64,000 nt of DNA from Streptomyces sp. NBC_00178 (GTDB taxonomy: Bacteria > Actinomycetota > Actinomycetes > Streptomycetales > Streptomycetaceae), in NCBI RefSeq assembly GCF_036206005.1, contig NZ_CP108143.1:3486001-3550000 (forward strand), in the 5' to 3' direction. Both the position numbers and the translations under genes were made by a program. Positions 63,251 to 64,000 of this stretch are shown piece by piece. The notes beneath the pieces were generated by a model. That model was not told the origin of the DNA. It saw nothing but the letters and a program-made list of their open reading frames with translations, and ran no database searches. The first letter of the stretch is position 1, and each line of letters begins with the position of its first letter.

Positions 63251-64000
63251 TCAGACCGCCAGCACCTCGGCGAGGATCCGCGCCGCCCGCTCGGCGTCCG
63301 CGAAGCCGACGTACAGCGGGGTGAAACCGAAGCGCAGCACGTCCGGGCGGCGGAGGTCGCCGACCACTCCGCGCTCGATGAGCACCCGCATCACGGCCTC
63401 GGCGTCGTCGCACCGCAGCGACACCTGGCTGCCGCGCTCCGCGTGGGACTCGGGGGTGGCGGAGCGGACGCGGCCCTCGGGGACGTAGGCGGCGACGCAC
63501 TCCAGGAAGAAGTCCGTCAGCGCCAGGGACTTGGCCCTCACGGCCTCCACCGTGACGCCCTCCCACACCTCCAGCGACGCCTCCAGCGCCAGCATGGAGA
63601 GGATGTCCGGGGTGCCGACGCGGCCCCGCACGGAACCGTCGGCGGGCTCGTAGGCGGGCGTCATCGCGAACGGGTCGGCGTGCGACGTCCAGCCCGGCAG
63701 CGGCGAGTCGAAGGCCGTCTGGTGGCGCTCGGCGACGTACAGGAAGGCCGGCGAACCCGGCCCGCCGTTCAGGTACTTGTACGTGCAGCCGACGGCCAGG
63801 TCCACACCGTGCGCGTCGAGGCCGACGGGCAGGGCGCCGGCGCTGTGGCACAGGTCCCAGACGGCGAGCGCACCGGCGTCGTGGACCGCGGCGGTCAGAC
63901 CGGGCAGGTCGTGGAGCCTGCCGGTGCGGTAGTCGACGTGGTTCAGCAGGACGACGGCGGTGCGGGGTCCCAGCGCCTCCCGCACGTCGGCCGGGGCGAC
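63251..64000 (-). CDS. kynU: Kynureninase, 5' end outside window
   Basis: C-terminal 250 residues of a PLP-dependent kynureninase that cleaves kynurenine to anthranilate and alanine. The PLP lysine is in CTYKYLNGGPGSPAF, preceded by VWDLCHSAGALPV and VLLNHVDYRTGRLHD, all family signatures. The gene starts beyond base 64,000. With the neighbouring formamidase-like gene it forms the anthranilate branch of tryptophan catabolism, which can also feed secondary metabolism. Confidence 0.93.
   Translation of the reverse strand, partial: VAPADVREALGPRTAVVLLNHVDYRTGRLHDLPGLTAAVHDAGALAVWDLCHSAGALPVGLDAHGVDLAVGCTYKYLNGGPGSPAFLYVAERHQTAFDSPLPGWTSHADPFAMTPAYEPADGSVRGRVGTPDILSMLALEASLEVWEGVTVEAVRAKSLALTDFFLECVAAYVPEGRVRSATPESHAERGSQVSLRCDDAEAVMRVLIERGVVGDLRRPDVLRFGFTPLYVGFADAERAARILAEVLAV

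Noticed and set aside
1..64000. CRISPR arrays, rRNA, insertion sequences, transposases
   Set aside because: No regularly spaced repeats of CRISPR type, no rRNA sequence and no transposase-like protein were seen.

Overview
The window is high-GC actinobacterial DNA, almost certainly a Streptomyces chromosome. Genes are packed with ATGA/GTGA overlaps and many GTG starts. The right-hand two thirds carries a typical Streptomyces core set: asd-ask-recR-ybaB, purA, an ARMT1-like phosphatase, a GH19 chitinase under DasR-type sites, and a kynureninase cluster.

Left part (1 to about 23,725) is an accessory island. Its right edge is a 3' fragment of a tRNA-Pro(CGG) gene at 23,681-23,722, the scar left when an integrative element inserts into a tRNA gene. 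The left edge lies outside the window. The island has two modules. Module A (1-8,181) is one tightly coupled forward operon: glycosyltransferase, D-2-hydroxyacid dehydrogenase-like protein, MoaA-like radical SAM enzyme, nucleotidyltransferase-like protein, second radical SAM enzyme, NodU-type carbamoyltransferase, HD hydrolase and second glycosyltransferase. It looks like an undescribed biosynthetic cluster for a carbamoylated, glycosylated small molecule. A divergent glutamyl-tRNA synthetase follows in convergent orientation and may be a second copy in the genome. Module B (9,728-23,022) is an anti-phage type system: C5-cytosine methyltransferase and Vsr nuclease; then a MORC/Hsp90-like GHKL ATPase, an SF2 helicase with an Mrr-like nuclease domain, and an unknown 205-aa protein; then, on the opposite strand, a sigma-70 factor coupled to DrmA and DrmB, the DISARM core pair. 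No DrmC-like phospholipase D gene is present. The ATPase operon has a match to the actinobacterial DNA-damage (PafBC/RecA-NDp) promoter, so the effector arm may be inducible while the methylase has its own promoter.

Middle part (23,793-42,113): DUF1330 protein, FMN reductase with divergent TetR and two operators, ARMT1-like phosphatase, HtpG, secreted SGNH esterase, SnoaL-like protein, methyltransferase, S9 peptidase, SURF1, a SigE-family sigma factor with a membrane partner, then the asd-ask, DUF5063 and recR-ybaB block.

Right part (42,474-64,000): SLATT protein, conserved Streptomyces protein, GntR regulator with a class III aminotransferase, DJ-1/MarR pair with a double palindrome, PASTA-less Ser/Thr kinase, PucR-type regulator, a second DNA sliding clamp with a DNA-damage promoter match, GH19 chitinase, PstS-like membrane protein, purA, diacylglycerol kinase-like protein, P450, two-component system, and a kynurenine formamidase-like plus kynureninase pair running off the right end.
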